From: Paraburkholderia sejongensis
Lineage (GTDB): Bacteria > Pseudomonadota > Gammaproteobacteria > Burkholderiales > Burkholderiaceae
Direction of reading: 5' to 3'
Assembly: GCF_020880815.1 (NCBI RefSeq)
Contig: NZ_JAJITD010000027.1
Location: forward strand, 1 to 64,000
Length of the DNA: 64,000 nt
This document shows, piece by piece, positions 25,539 to 33,059 of this stretch. The notes under the pieces are model-generated. The model searched no databases. It saw only the letters and a program-made list of their open reading frames with translations, and was not told where the DNA came from. Each line of letters opens with the position of its first letter. The stretch's first letter is position 1. The translations under genes and the position numbers were made by a program.

Positions 25539-25660
25539 GGGTAATTCAGTCGTTCGGGATCGCGGCTGGCGACGCTGAAATTGGGCATGCCTGCGAGGCG
25601 CAGATGCTGCGCATTTCTTGGTGAAGTTGGTCGCGGGCATAACACTGGACAAGAAATAAC
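25539..25660. other. Short spacer between IS30 and IS2-group elements
   Basis: This 122-bp spacer contains no gene. Its last five bases, ATAAC at 25656-25660, are the left copy of the target duplication of the next element. Joined to 27002 onward, it was continuous with the region upstream of the small gene at 27012 before that insertion. Confidence 0.6.
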
Positions 25661-25754
25661 TGGAGCGGCCCCCTGAATCACCGGACACAGTCTCCCACTT
25701 AAAATAGCGGGTAGGCATACGACTGTGTTTCTGACTAACAACAAGCAAGAAGTG

Positions 25755-26120
25755 ATGGAAGTGTTGACGGGGCCGGAGCGCCGGCGGCGATGGTCAGCCG
25801 ATGAGAAGCTGGCGATGGTGCGAGAGAGTTTCGAGCCGGGCAAGTCGGTCTCGATGGTTGCACGCCAGCACGGCGTCAATCCGAACCAGCTGTTCCACTG
25901 GCGCAAGCTGTATCAGGACGGCAGCCTGTCGGCTGTCAGTGCCGGCGAGGAAGTCGTACCAGCGTCGGAGCTGAGCGATGCGCTGAAGCAAATCCGGGAG
26001 CTTCAGCGACTGCTCGGTAAAAAGACCATGGAAAACGAGATTCTTCGTGAGGCGGTGGAGGTGGCGAAGTCGCGAAAATGGATTGCGCGCTCACCCTCAT
26101 TGCCGGGGGACGAGCAGTGA
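25755..26120 (+). CDS. IS2-group OrfA
   Basis: A 121-residue protein from ATG 25755 (an in-frame start at 25725 is also possible). It has the HTH region RRRWSADEKLAMVRESFEPGKSVSMVARQHGVNPNQLFHWRKLY and a zipper (LRELQRLL-like, RELQRLLGKKTMENEILREAVE). It is the standard IS2 OrfA. Its 3-prime end overlaps OrfB by 43 bp, where a -1 frameshift would create OrfAB. Confidence 0.92.
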   Translation: MEVLTGPERRRRWSADEKLAMVRESFEPGKSVSMVARQHGVNPNQLFHWRKLYQDGSLSAVSAGEEVVPASELSDALKQIRELQRLLGKKTMENEILREAVEVAKSRKWIARSPSLPGDEQ

Positions 26121-26965
26121 AGCAGGTCTGTGACGTTCTCGGTGTAGCGCGCTCAAACGTGACGGCAAGGCTTGCACGTCCAGCCGACTGGCAGGATGGA
26201 CGCAGTGCCAGGAAGACGGACGATGCCGGGCTGGTCGAAGAGATACGTCTGACCGTCACTGACTTGCCGAGCTATGGCTATCGCCGGGTCTGGGGAATGT
26301 TGCGTCGTCAGCGGGAGGGTCGAGGCATCGCTTCCGTCAACGCCAAACGCGTATATCGGGTAATGCGCGTTCACGGCCTGCTGCTACAACGCAGACCCTC
26401 TCCACCACGGCCGCAGCGTCGGCACGATGGCAAGGTCGCGGTAGCGAAGAGCAACCAGCGCTGGTGTTCTGATGGCTTCGAGTTTCGCTGCGACAACGGC
26501 GAGCCATTGCGCGTGACCTTCGCTCTGGACTGTTGTGACCGTGAAGCGATGAGCTGGGCGGCGACGACCGGCGGGCACAGTGGCGATGTGGTGCGCGACG
26601 TGATGCTCGCAGCCGTCGAGAATCGATTTGGCAATGTCTTGAAGGCGCCGGCTGAAATCGAGTGGCTGACAGATAACGGCTCGGGCTACACGGCGGACAA
26701 GACTCGAAGCTTCGCGTCGTCCATCGGGCTAAAGCCATTGACCACGCCGGTCTGCAGCCCGCAAAGTAACGGAATGGCCGAGAGCTTCGTAAAGACGATG
26801 AAGCGTGACTATGTCGCCTTCATGCCGAAGCCCGACGCAGCGACTGCGGCGCACAATCTCGCCGTCGCGTTTGAGCACTACAACGAGCATCATCCTCACA
26901 GCGCGCTGAAGTACCGCTCGCCACGCGAGTTCAGACGCAGGACCGATTCATCAACTCAGGTGTGA
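26078..26965 (+). CDS. IS2-group OrfB transposase
   Basis: A 295-residue protein: an HTH_21 region (LPSYGYRRVWGMLRRQREGRG), then the rve core with the first Asp in WCSDGFEFRC, the second in WLTDNGSGYTA, and the Glu in NGMAESFVKTMKRDYV. The C-terminus HPHSALKYRSPREF is typical. All catalytic residues are present and no stop interrupts it. It lies inside intact ends with a target duplication, so it may still be active. Confidence 0.93.
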   Translation: MDCALTLIAGGRAVKQVCDVLGVARSNVTARLARPADWQDGRSARKTDDAGLVEEIRLTVTDLPSYGYRRVWGMLRRQREGRGIASVNAKRVYRVMRVHGLLLQRRPSPPRPQRRHDGKVAVAKSNQRWCSDGFEFRCDNGEPLRVTFALDCCDREAMSWAATTGGHSGDVVRDVMLAAVENRFGNVLKAPAEIEWLTDNGSGYTADKTRSFASSIGLKPLTTPVCSPQSNGMAESFVKTMKRDYVAFMPKPDAATAAHNLAVAFEHYNEHHPHSALKYRSPREFRRRTDSSTQV

Positions 26966-27011
26966 GGCGGTGTCCGGAGGTACAGGGGCAAATCCAATAA
27001 CGGAAACGATC

Positions 27012-27344
27012 ATGGATGAGCAGGCCCTCCCTTCGTTGCTTGGCGACTTTGCGCGAATATTGCGCAGTCATGGCATCGCCACAGTTTTTCACGCTGGCAA
27101 AATCGACCCCATAGACGGCGGGACCGCGGCTGGAAGCCTGCGGGCGGCGGTCGAAGAGGGACGTCGCGAGCGCCTTACGCCCGAGTGTCAAGCGCGGGTT
27201 GTCGGGGAGATTTCGGGGGCGCTGTTCGACGCTACGGAAGGCTTTGACACTGTTAAGAAAGCCCGCGTGGTGTTCGGGCTTGCGCCTGGTTTTTTCGAGA
27301 AGTATGCGCATGAAGCATTTCAGGCAGTCACGTACCCAGATTGA
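27012..27344 (+). CDS. Hypothetical protein downstream of IS2-group element
   Basis: A 110-residue, mainly helical protein (LPSLLGDFARILRSHGIATVFH, RVVGEISGALFDATEGFDTVKKARVVFGLAPGFFEKYAHEAF). Family not recognised; no cysteines or membrane segments. The ATG at 27012 follows TAACGGAAACGATC, the same kind of GGAAA leader seen between the small genes at 3202-5662, so it may be a dispersed member of that set. The IS2-group element inserted 15 bp upstream and probably separated it from its promoter. Confidence 0.5.
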   Translation: MDEQALPSLLGDFARILRSHGIATVFHAGKIDPIDGGTAAGSLRAAVEEGRRERLTPECQARVVGEISGALFDATEGFDTVKKARVVFGLAPGFFEKYAHEAFQAVTYPD

Positions 27345-27384
27345 CCTGTGTCCACCGGTCGGCGCGGATGGACCGTTCCATCGC

Positions 27385-28072
27385 TTAGAGTAAGGACTGT
27401 TGCTCACTATCATCAGAAGCCGCCGCTGTCCGTTTGCGAGGCGGAAGCGGATAGGGCTCTGCGTGCAATGCGTCGGCCGGCAACAGTCGCAGAAAAGATC
27501 TCGCTTCCTCTGTGTTCCGGCACGAAAGCCAGTCCAGGTGCTCAGACTGGGGGAGCACAACGACGCCGCGCTTCTCGGCGCCGGGCTTGTGGAACCGCTT
27601 CATCAACGGGTGCTCGTCGGCATTCAACGTAAGCATGGTCATCGAGAACGTCTGTGAGCCGTCCGGGTTGTCCCAGGCTCGCCATAGGCCCCGCTATGGC
27701 GCACGCGTCGTTGTCCGCGAGGCCGATGCGCCATCGCACAGGTTTGCCGGTCTCATACGACGGCTCGTAGAATCGGCGGCAAGGGATAAGTGTGAGTTGC
27801 AGCCGGTTCCAGGCGCCACTGAAGCTGCGCTTCTGACCGACGGTTTCGCTGCGCGCGTTCATGGTGTCGAAGACCTTGACGCGGGGTGGGATTCTCTCGC
27901 GCGGGACCATGCCGAATGTCGCAGCGTCAGTCGATAGCTCGCCGTCAACCCGCCGGAAAATCGGCGCAACGTAATCCTTATAGATCTCGCCACGGTAGTC
28001 GAATGACGGCGTTGGAAACAGGCTGAACGCATCGAATTCGATCTTGCCAGGTGCTTCGTAACTGGTGCACAC
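27385..28072 (-). pseudogene. SOS-associated peptidase / YedK-HMCES (SRAP) homologue, frameshifted
   Basis: The first frame, from ATG 28072, gives MCTSYEAP with catalytic Cys2, then FDTMNARSETVG (the NARSET motif) and LIPCRRFYEPSYETGKPVRWRIGL. Close to 27694 an extra G in GGGGCC moves the conserved text to another frame: WRAWDNPDGSQTFSMTMLTLNADEHPLMKRFHKP, then VVVLPQSEHLDWL, ending at 27385. SRAP proteins crosslink to abasic sites in single-stranded DNA through Cys2. One base would restore the full gene, so the lesion is recent or a sequencing error. It stands beside a ligD fragment, suggesting a former DNA-repair neighbourhood. Confidence 0.85.
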
Positions 28073-28084
28073 GACTTTCCTCCT

Positions 28085-28567
28085 TCAATCAATTGGCGCT
28101 GGGATAGGGGAGCGCTCAGGTCCATGCAGGAAAGCCAGCAGGCGCCGCTCCGCGTTCTCGTACTGATGCAGCGGGGCGATCCGCAGCTGGTCGTCGTGAA
28201 GGGCGAGAATCCCGGTGAATATGGAAACCGACTCGTCGTCGAGAGACCACCCTTCCTCCTCGCCGCTCTCATGAGCCTGCATCAGCGCTAACTCCCCGAC
28301 GCACTCTGCGGCTTGGAAGAGTTCGTTGGGCGCGTCGCCATAGCCTGCGGACTGAAGGAACCACGCCATGTAAGTGGCCCGCGTGAGCTCGTTGACTATG
28401 CGGCGATTGCCGTGGCCGCGGCGCCAGCCGTCCAGCGCAACGTGATATGACAATGACGAGTCGCGCGCCAGTGCCGCGTTCATCGGCAGCAGCATCGTTT
28501 TGGTGAGCGGTTTGCGCGCCATCTTTTTGTCGCCTGCGCGCTTCCGGCTTGACGCCATTTTGTCCAT
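28085..28567 (-). CDS. Hypothetical protein of the PLTKTMLLPM-type family
   Basis: A 160-residue helical protein common on Burkholderia accessory replicons, often labelled Fis-family regulator without evidence. The basic N-terminus RKPLTKTMLLPMN is characteristic. It is followed by NRRIVNELTRATYMAWFLQSAGYGDAPNELFQAAECVGE and a second helical half ending FLHGPERSPIPAP. Start ATG 28567 follows GGAGA; ATG 28558 is an alternative. It is 12 bp upstream of the SRAP gene on the same strand, so they were probably cotranscribed. A related, decayed copy may lie at 32086-32406. Function unknown. Confidence 0.6.
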   Translation of the reverse strand: MDKMASSRKRAGDKKMARKPLTKTMLLPMNAALARDSSLSYHVALDGWRRGHGNRRIVNELTRATYMAWFLQSAGYGDAPNELFQAAECVGELALMQAHESGEEEGWSLDDESVSIFTGILALHDDQLRIAPLHQYENAERRLLAFLHGPERSPIPAPID

Positions 28568-28685
28568 TCTCTCCGTTGAAACGCCCGCCATCGGGAGCGG
28601 GCTTCGTGCAAGGGTAACAGCATAGGCTGTGCGCCGGCCACAAATACTCCGGGGCCGCCGCGCGCAGACCGGATCAATCTGTCTC

Positions 28686-28920
28686 TTCATTGACTATCTG
28701 CGCAACAGTCGCGGCGTTCTCCGTGCGCGCGAGGTCCGGTATGGGTGTTTCAATGCCCGTGTCGTGGAACGAAATAACGGAGGTGAGCCGCGGCGACGAA
28801 TGGACCATGCGAACCGCCGTCGAACGTCAGCGATCACTCAAAGCCGATCCTTGGCCGGGCTTCTGGCAGGCGCGACAGGGCATCACTGCTGCGATGCGGC
28901 GAGCCGTCGGCATGGATTGA
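28686..28920 (+). pseudogene. DNA ligase D fragment (end of polymerase domain)
   Basis: The sequence reads IDYLRNSRG in one frame, then after an apparent deletion between short repeats (GCAACAGTCGCGGCG) VAAFSVRARSGMGVSMPVSWNEI, DEWTMRTAVERQ and ADPWPGFWQARQGI in the next, ending at a TGA. This is the C-terminal tail of the LigD primase-polymerase domain, including the conserved SVRAR and PVSW text. The rest of LigD and any Ku gene are absent. It is a relic of bacterial end-joining. Confidence 0.75.
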
Positions 28921-29014
28921 GCGCGCCGGCACAGGCGCTAAAGGGAGCCGCCGGCGCGGGGGTTGTCGGGTGCAAGAACTGCTACGTGCGGATGTCCTTA
29001 ACCAAGGAGGCGAT

Positions 29015-29100
29015 ATGGCAGAGCAACATAAGCCGGGCGAGATCGTGAAGACATCGGGCATCTAGAAGGTGGTGAAGGAGGGCGGTGGCGGCCCGGAATT
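29015..29100 (+). pseudogene. YjzC-like small protein gene, amber codon and IS66 truncation
   Basis: ATG 29015 follows a good AAGGAGGCGAT ribosome-binding site. The frame encodes AEQHKPGEIVKTSGI, then TAG at 29063-29065 where relatives have Tyr, then KVVKEGGGGPEL, running into the IS66 end at 29101. The HKPGEIVKTSGIYKV pattern is that of small YjzC-like proteins of about 55-60 residues. The gene is both stopped and truncated. Confidence 0.6.
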
Positions 29101-29153
29101 GTAAGCGAGGACCCAGCACCGTCTTCCATATCCCGGCTCATTTAGCTACTTTG

Positions 29154-29570
29154 GTGCCCACCAAATCGAATGGTGGACGCTATCGTGGACATACCGGCTG
29201 GACCGAAGCGAATCAAGCGACGAACTTTTCGGTCGAGCGCAAGCGCCAGATCGTAGAGGAAACATTGAAGCCGGGGGCTCCGGCGGCGCTGATTGCGCGT
29301 GAGCACGAGATCAACGCGAACCTGCTGTTCAAATGGCGCCGACATTATCTCGCCGGCGACTTCGGCACACCGAGCCTGCCTGCGGGTAGCACCCACGTTG
29401 TCGACTGGATGCCGGTCGGATTGACGCCCCAGCCCATACTCGACACCGTGGCATCGGAACGCGATGACACCTGTGGTGTGTTCGAGATCACACGCGGCGA
29501 AGTCCACGTGCGCCTGACAGGCATCAGCGCGGCCACATTGATCGAGATCGTCAGAGGGCTATCGCGTTGA
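29154..29570 (+). CDS. tnpA: IS66 TnpA
   Basis: About 138 residues. The HTH region FSVERKRQIVEETLKPGAPAALIAREHEINANLLFKWRRHYLAG is the standard IS66 TnpA domain, followed by a C-terminal part ending LTGISAATLIEIVRGL. The start is uncertain: GTG 29154 or TTG 29151 lie within the element, whereas the longer frame from 29085 would begin outside it. It overlaps tnpB by 4 bp. Confidence 0.88.
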   Translation: MPTKSNGGRYRGHTGWTEANQATNFSVERKRQIVEETLKPGAPAALIAREHEINANLLFKWRRHYLAGDFGTPSLPAGSTHVVDWMPVGLTPQPILDTVASERDDTCGVFEITRGEVHVRLTGISAATLIEIVRGLSR

Positions 29571-29938
29571 ACGTACTGATGTTGCCCACGGCTGTGGGGT
29601 TGCCCAGTGGTTCGCGTGTATGGCTTGCCGCCGGGGTCACGGATATACGCGCAGGCTTCAACAGCCTTGCAGAGAAGGTCCAGACGATTCTCGAGCGCGA
29701 TCCGTTCAGTGGCCATATCTTCGTCTTTCGTGGCAAGCGCGGCGATCTGCTCAAGGTATTGTGGTGGACCGGTGATGGCCTGTGCCTGTTGATGAAGCGT
29801 CTGGAGAAGGGCCGCTTCGTCTGGCCCCAAGCCACGAGCGGCACGGTTCTGCTCAGCCCCGCCCAGCTGTCGATGCTGCTGGAGGGCATCGACTGGAGGC
29901 AGCCCACGCGCACGGGTACGCCCACGTCCGCGTTGTAA
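29567..29938 (+). CDS. tnpB: IS66 TnpB (Orf2-like)
   Basis: A 123-residue protein matching the IS66 Orf2 family: VWLAAGVTDIRAGFNSLAEKVQTIL, HIFVFRGKRGDLLKVLWWTGDGLCLLMKRLEKGRFVWP. It starts at TTG 29567, overlapping the tnpA stop, with ATG 29579 as an alternative. It is required with TnpA and TnpC for transposition in this family, but its biochemical role is not established. Confidence 0.93.
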   Translation: MNVLMLPTAVGLPSGSRVWLAAGVTDIRAGFNSLAEKVQTILERDPFSGHIFVFRGKRGDLLKVLWWTGDGLCLLMKRLEKGRFVWPQATSGTVLLSPAQLSMLLEGIDWRQPTRTGTPTSAL

Positions 29939-29967
29939 ACGTCGACGCCGCCGCGTAAACTGTTGGC

Positions 29968-31482
29968 ATGAGTCCGGCCGACACCCTTCCTGACGACATC
30001 GAAGCGCTCAAGGCGCTATTGCGCGAACGCGATGCGCAGCTCGGGCACATGCAGGATCTGCTTGTATCACGCGATGCGGCCATCGCCACGGACAAGGCCG
30101 AGATCGAGCATCTGAACCTGTTGATCGCGAAGCTGCGCCGCATGCAGTTCGGCCGCAAGTCGGAGAAGCTCGATCATCAGATTGAACAGCTGGAACTGCG
30201 CCTCGAAGACCTCGAGGCCGACGAAGGCGCGGCCCCCGTCGAGGTTCCAAGGACTCCGCGGGCGGCACCGGAGCAGGCACCGCGCAGGCCGTTACCCGAA
30301 CATCTGCCACGCGAGATACTGACGCATCTCCCCGACGCCATTGAGCACTGCGCAGAGTGCGGCGGCCGGATGAAACGCCTGGGCGAAGACGTCTCCGAGC
30401 AACTCGAGTATGTGCCGGCAAGCTTCCGCGTGATCCGTCACGTGCGTCCGAAGTTTGCCTGCGCCGGCTGTGATCACATTGCGCAGGCGCCTGCGGCTAG
30501 CCGACCGATTGAACGCGGCCTGGCGGGCCAGGGTCTGCTGGCTCACGTGCTCGTATCGAAGTTCGCCGACCATATCCCGTTGTACCGGCAGTCCGTCATG
30601 TACGCGCGTGAGGGCGTTGAGCTTGATCGCTCGTTGCTGGCGAAATGGGTTGGCCACGGCGCGAAACTGCTGGAGCCGTTGGTCGAGGCGCTGCGACGCC
30701 ACGTTATGGCCGCATCGAAAGTGCACGCGGACGACACACCGGTTCCGGTTCTGGCGCCGGGAAACGGCAAGACGAAGACCGCACGTTTGTGGGTGTATGT
30801 CCGTGATGATCGTGCATCGGCCGACGTGACGCCGCCAGCGGTGTGGTTCGCGTACACGCCGGATCGCAAAGGCATTCACCCGCAACAGCATCTAGAGTCG
30901 TTCAGCGGCACGCTGCAAGCCGACGCTTACGGCGGGTATCAGGCCATCTACGAGACCGGACGAGTCGTCGAAGCCGCATGCTGGGCGCACGCTAGACGAC
31001 AGTTCTACGAACTGCACGCCGCGCGCCCCAACGCGCTCAATACCGAAGCACTCGAACGCATCGGCGCCCTTTACCAGATCGAAGAGGTCATCCGCGGCAA
31101 GACGCCCGGGCAACGACGATCATATCGTCAGGAGCACGCGCGGCCGCTACTGGATCAACTCCGCATCTGGCTCACAGCGACATTGGAGACGCTCTCGAAG
31201 AAGTCCGACACGAGCAGGGCGATTCTCTACGCGCTCAATCGATGGAAGGCGTTCACGCGGTACTGCGATGACGGTTGCCTTGAAATAGATAACCTGCCGG
31301 TTGAGCGCGCCCTGCGCGGCGTCGCCATCGGAAGGCGGAACTATCTCTTCGCCGGAGCCGATTCTGGCGGCGAACGCGCGGCCGCAATTTATAGCCTTGT
31401 GGGTACCGCCACACTCAACGGCGTCGATCCGGAAGCCTACCTGCGCTTCGTGCTCAGCCGTATCGCCCGATCACCCGATTAA
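29968..31482 (+). CDS. tnpC: IS66 TnpC transposase, last residues frameshifted
   Basis: A 504-residue DDE transposase. It has an N-terminal leucine zipper (IEALKALLRERDAQL, LIAKLRRMQFGRKSEKL), a zinc-binding segment (CAECGGRM and CAGCDH), then the catalytic domain: Asp in KVHADDTPVPVL, Asp in LQADAYGGYQA, and Glu in the C-terminal LPVERALRGVAIGRRNYLFAGAD region. Near 31467 an extra C turns RIADHP into RIARSPD and a stop. The usual tail (PINRLDELMPWAIAEQL) lies in the next frame to about 31540. The missing tail is only about 20 residues, so activity may persist. Confidence 0.92.
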   Translation: MSPADTLPDDIEALKALLRERDAQLGHMQDLLVSRDAAIATDKAEIEHLNLLIAKLRRMQFGRKSEKLDHQIEQLELRLEDLEADEGAAPVEVPRTPRAAPEQAPRRPLPEHLPREILTHLPDAIEHCAECGGRMKRLGEDVSEQLEYVPASFRVIRHVRPKFACAGCDHIAQAPAASRPIERGLAGQGLLAHVLVSKFADHIPLYRQSVMYAREGVELDRSLLAKWVGHGAKLLEPLVEALRRHVMAASKVHADDTPVPVLAPGNGKTKTARLWVYVRDDRASADVTPPAVWFAYTPDRKGIHPQQHLESFSGTLQADAYGGYQAIYETGRVVEAACWAHARRQFYELHAARPNALNTEALERIGALYQIEEVIRGKTPGQRRSYRQEHARPLLDQLRIWLTATLETLSKKSDTSRAILYALNRWKAFTRYCDDGCLEIDNLPVERALRGVAIGRRNYLFAGADSGGERAAAIYSLVGTATLNGVDPEAYLRFVLSRIARSPD

Positions 31483-31582
31483 CCGGCTCGACGAATTGAT
31501 GCCGTGGGCAATCGCGGAGCAGCTGCGCCGCGGAGCGTGACAAGCTCGCGGTGGGTCAAGACGTCGCTGGTGACTCGCTTAC

Positions 31583-32062
31583 AACGTTGATGCCGTCATC
31601 GGGAATGATTTCGTCAAAGAAGCTGTTGGGATTCGGGCAGGCCCTTACCTGGACATAGCTGGTCATCGCTGGCTCACTGGCGTTAGTCATGCTTTATGAA
31701 GAGCGTCGATGATACCGCGCGAAACTACCCGCCGCGGGGGCAACATCCGGCTGGCTCGCAGTGCCTCTACGTACTGTTCGTCCTCGGAGTAGGCGGCTGG
31801 ACTCTCTCGAAATTCTCGAGGAAGCGATCATAGGCCGTCTGTCGATCTTCGTCATCAGGCCGGCGCGAGTCTTCGCGGCCTTTGCCATTGGTATCGCAAC
31901 CTCGCATGGACCATGGGTTGCATGCCCCTCTCCAGAACAAAACCTTGGCGTGCGCACCTCTCAACCGGGATAGGCTCGACCGACTCGCGGCGGGCGTAGC
32001 ATGGGTATCGAGCTACGTCCCCCGAGCGTCGCCCCAGTGATCTGCTTGTACTACCTGCACTG
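31583..32062. other. Gene-poor interval right of IS66
   Basis: A minus-strand frame starting at ATG 31690 (MTNASEPAMTSYVQVRACPN) is cut by the IS66 end after about 35 codons and could be the start of a lost gene. A second minus-strand frame near 31907-31767 (GCDTNGKGREDSRRPDDEDRQ) has no recognised family. Neither has a strong ribosome-binding site, so no gene is claimed. Confidence 0.3.
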
Positions 32063-32084
32063 CCCGCGCGAAGCGGGTTTTTTT
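32063..32084 (+). terminator. Rho-independent terminator, plus strand
   Basis: Stem CCCGC (32063-32067) and GCGGG (32073-32077) with loop GCGAA is followed by seven T residues (32078-32084). It would stop transcription moving rightward. No intact plus-strand gene precedes it; its gene was probably lost when IS66 inserted or the flank was deleted. Confidence 0.7.
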
Positions 32085-32085
32085 C

Positions 32086-32406
32086 GGCTCGTCGCGACGG
32101 ACGGCGGCCGAGACGGCTATCGGCCTCGACGAGGACATCTTGCAGGCCGTGCTTGACGGCTTCGACAGCCTCAATATCGAGTTTTCCGTGTCCTGCCTTG
32201 ACGACAAACCCTGCAACAAGCGTTATCTGCCAGACCAGATCGATCAGGGCTCCGTCCGCATCGCCATCGCGCAAGCGCTCCAGCGCGATACGCGCGCGGA
32301 GCACAAGATCGGAAGCTTCCTTTCTGCAACTAACGGTCAAGTCGGCTTTGGAACACCCACCGCGCCCTCCGGCGGTAATACCCCGAGGCGCTGCAGGAAG
32401 GATCAC
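32086..32406 (-). pseudogene. Remnant of a PLTKTMLLPM-type family gene
   Basis: The minus-strand frame contains VLRARIALERLRDGDADGALIDLVWQ and ITLVAGFVVKAGHGKLDIEAVEAV followed by LQDVLVEADSRL. It matches by eye the helical pattern of the protein at 28085-28567 (AGYG and AGHG at corresponding places). The N-terminal TKTMLLPM text is absent and the C-terminal half is lost into the terminator region. It starts 6 bp after the next gene stop, perhaps at GTG 32406. I treat it as a decayed paralogue, with low certainty. Confidence 0.4.
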
Positions 32407-32412
32407 CGGTCG

Positions 32413-32670
32413 TCACCGTTCCGGATTGACCGCCGCTGCATCGACAGTAAGCGGGTCGGCAGTCTCGACCCTCCGCAGGCCAAGAGCTTCGACGCGTGTC
32501 ACCACGCCCGGGTATGCCGCATCTGTTCCAGGTGGCACAAAACTCAAACCATTCGTGCGGAACACGATGTGCAGGGTCCAAAGTCCCCGATGGATGCCGT
32601 AGTGGCGCATCAGGAGGGTGGTCAGCTCGAGAGGCTCAAGCAACGGGTATGGAAGCGCGGGATCGGACAT
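32413..32670 (-). CDS. Hypothetical small protein
   Basis: An 85-residue protein (MSDPALPYPLLEPLELTTLLM, HYGIHRGLWTLHIVFRTNGLSF) of a type seen as small hypothetical proteins in Burkholderia mobile regions. It has a helix followed by a short beta section and a tail rich in Val and Ala. No catalytic motif. ATG 32670 has weak upstream purines. It lies just ahead of the decayed helical gene on the same strand, so the two were probably cotranscribed. Confidence 0.5.
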   Translation of the reverse strand: MSDPALPYPLLEPLELTTLLMRHYGIHRGLWTLHIVFRTNGLSFVPPGTDAAYPGVVTRVEALGLRRVETADPLTVDAAAVNPER

Positions 32671-32757
32671 CGCCGTCTCAGGAAATTCGACCCAGCCATA
32701 TTACAGTTCCTCGCGACAAACGGGACGCGGACAGCGCGTGATGGCGCGCCACCCTAT

Positions 32758-32807
32758 TTGCTATCAATGCTTGCACTCCCGCTGAGATGTGCTATCATTG
32801 ATAGCAA
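32758..32807 (+). promoter_or_regulatory. fitAB promoter bracketed by a perfect 12-bp inverted repeat
   Basis: Arms TTGCTATCAATG (32758-32769) and CATTGATAGCAA (32796-32807) are perfectly complementary across 26 bp. Between and overlapping them are TTGCAC (32771-32776), a 16-bp spacer and TATCAT (32793-32798), a plausible -35/-10 pair. The antitoxin start is 19 bp downstream. This is the arrangement expected for a ribbon-helix-helix antitoxin operator. Confidence 0.8.
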
Positions 32808-32825
32808 TCAAGTGTGGGGGGAATC

Positions 32826-33059
32826 ATGGCAAATCTTCTCGTGAGAAATGTGGACGATGGACTTGTCCAAAGCCTGCGCGAGCGGGCCGCAGCCCACGGT
32901 CGCAGTGCGGAAGCCGAACATCGCGAGATTTTGGCAAAGGCGTTGCGCGCTCCGCAGCGTAAGACGTTCGCGGAAGTGTTGATGAGCATTCCGAATGTCG
33001 GAACCGATGCCGATTTCGCACGCGTGGGTGATGGTGAGGCACCGAATGTATTTGGTTGA
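32826..33059 (+). CDS. fitA: FitA/VapB-like ribbon-helix-helix antitoxin
   Basis: A 77-residue protein. The N-terminus ANLLVRNVDDGLVQSLRERAAAHGRSAEAEHREILAKAL is the FitA-type Arc fold that binds the operator as a dimer, and the C-terminal part FAEVLMSIPNVGTDADF would insert into the toxin active site. Start ATG 32826 follows GGGGGAATC. The 3-prime end overlaps the toxin start by 14 bp. It is autoregulated, as judged from the perfect inverted repeat upstream. Confidence 0.9.
   Translation: MANLLVRNVDDGLVQSLRERAAAHGRSAEAEHREILAKALRAPQRKTFAEVLMSIPNVGTDADFARVGDGEAPNVFG

Larger units (their letters stand above)
25661..26996 (+). mobile_element. IS2-group IS3-family element, intact, 1336 bp
   Basis: Ends TGGAGCGGCCCCCTGAATCACC (25661) and, inverted, TGGATTTGCCCCTGTACCTCC (26996) both continue CGGACAC. 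They are bracketed by the exact 5-bp duplication ATAAC (25656-25660 and 26997-27001), the duplication length of this group. OrfA and OrfB are both open, so this is the freshest-looking insertion in the window. Confidence 0.95.
29101..31582 (+). mobile_element. IS66-family element, 2482 bp
   Basis: Ends GTAAGCGAGGACCCAGCACC (29101) and, inverted, GTAAGCGAGTCACCAGCGAC (31582) both start with the family hallmark GTAAGCG and continue similarly (CGTCTT). It carries the tnpA-tnpB-tnpC set in order. The 8-bp flanks (CCGGAATT and AACGTTGA) do not match, so one side has been rearranged after insertion. Confidence 0.93.

Noticed and set aside
28581..28604. GC-rich hairpin upstream of the helical protein gene as a terminator
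   Set aside because: The stem GCCCGC/GCGGGC is present but no T run follows in either direction.
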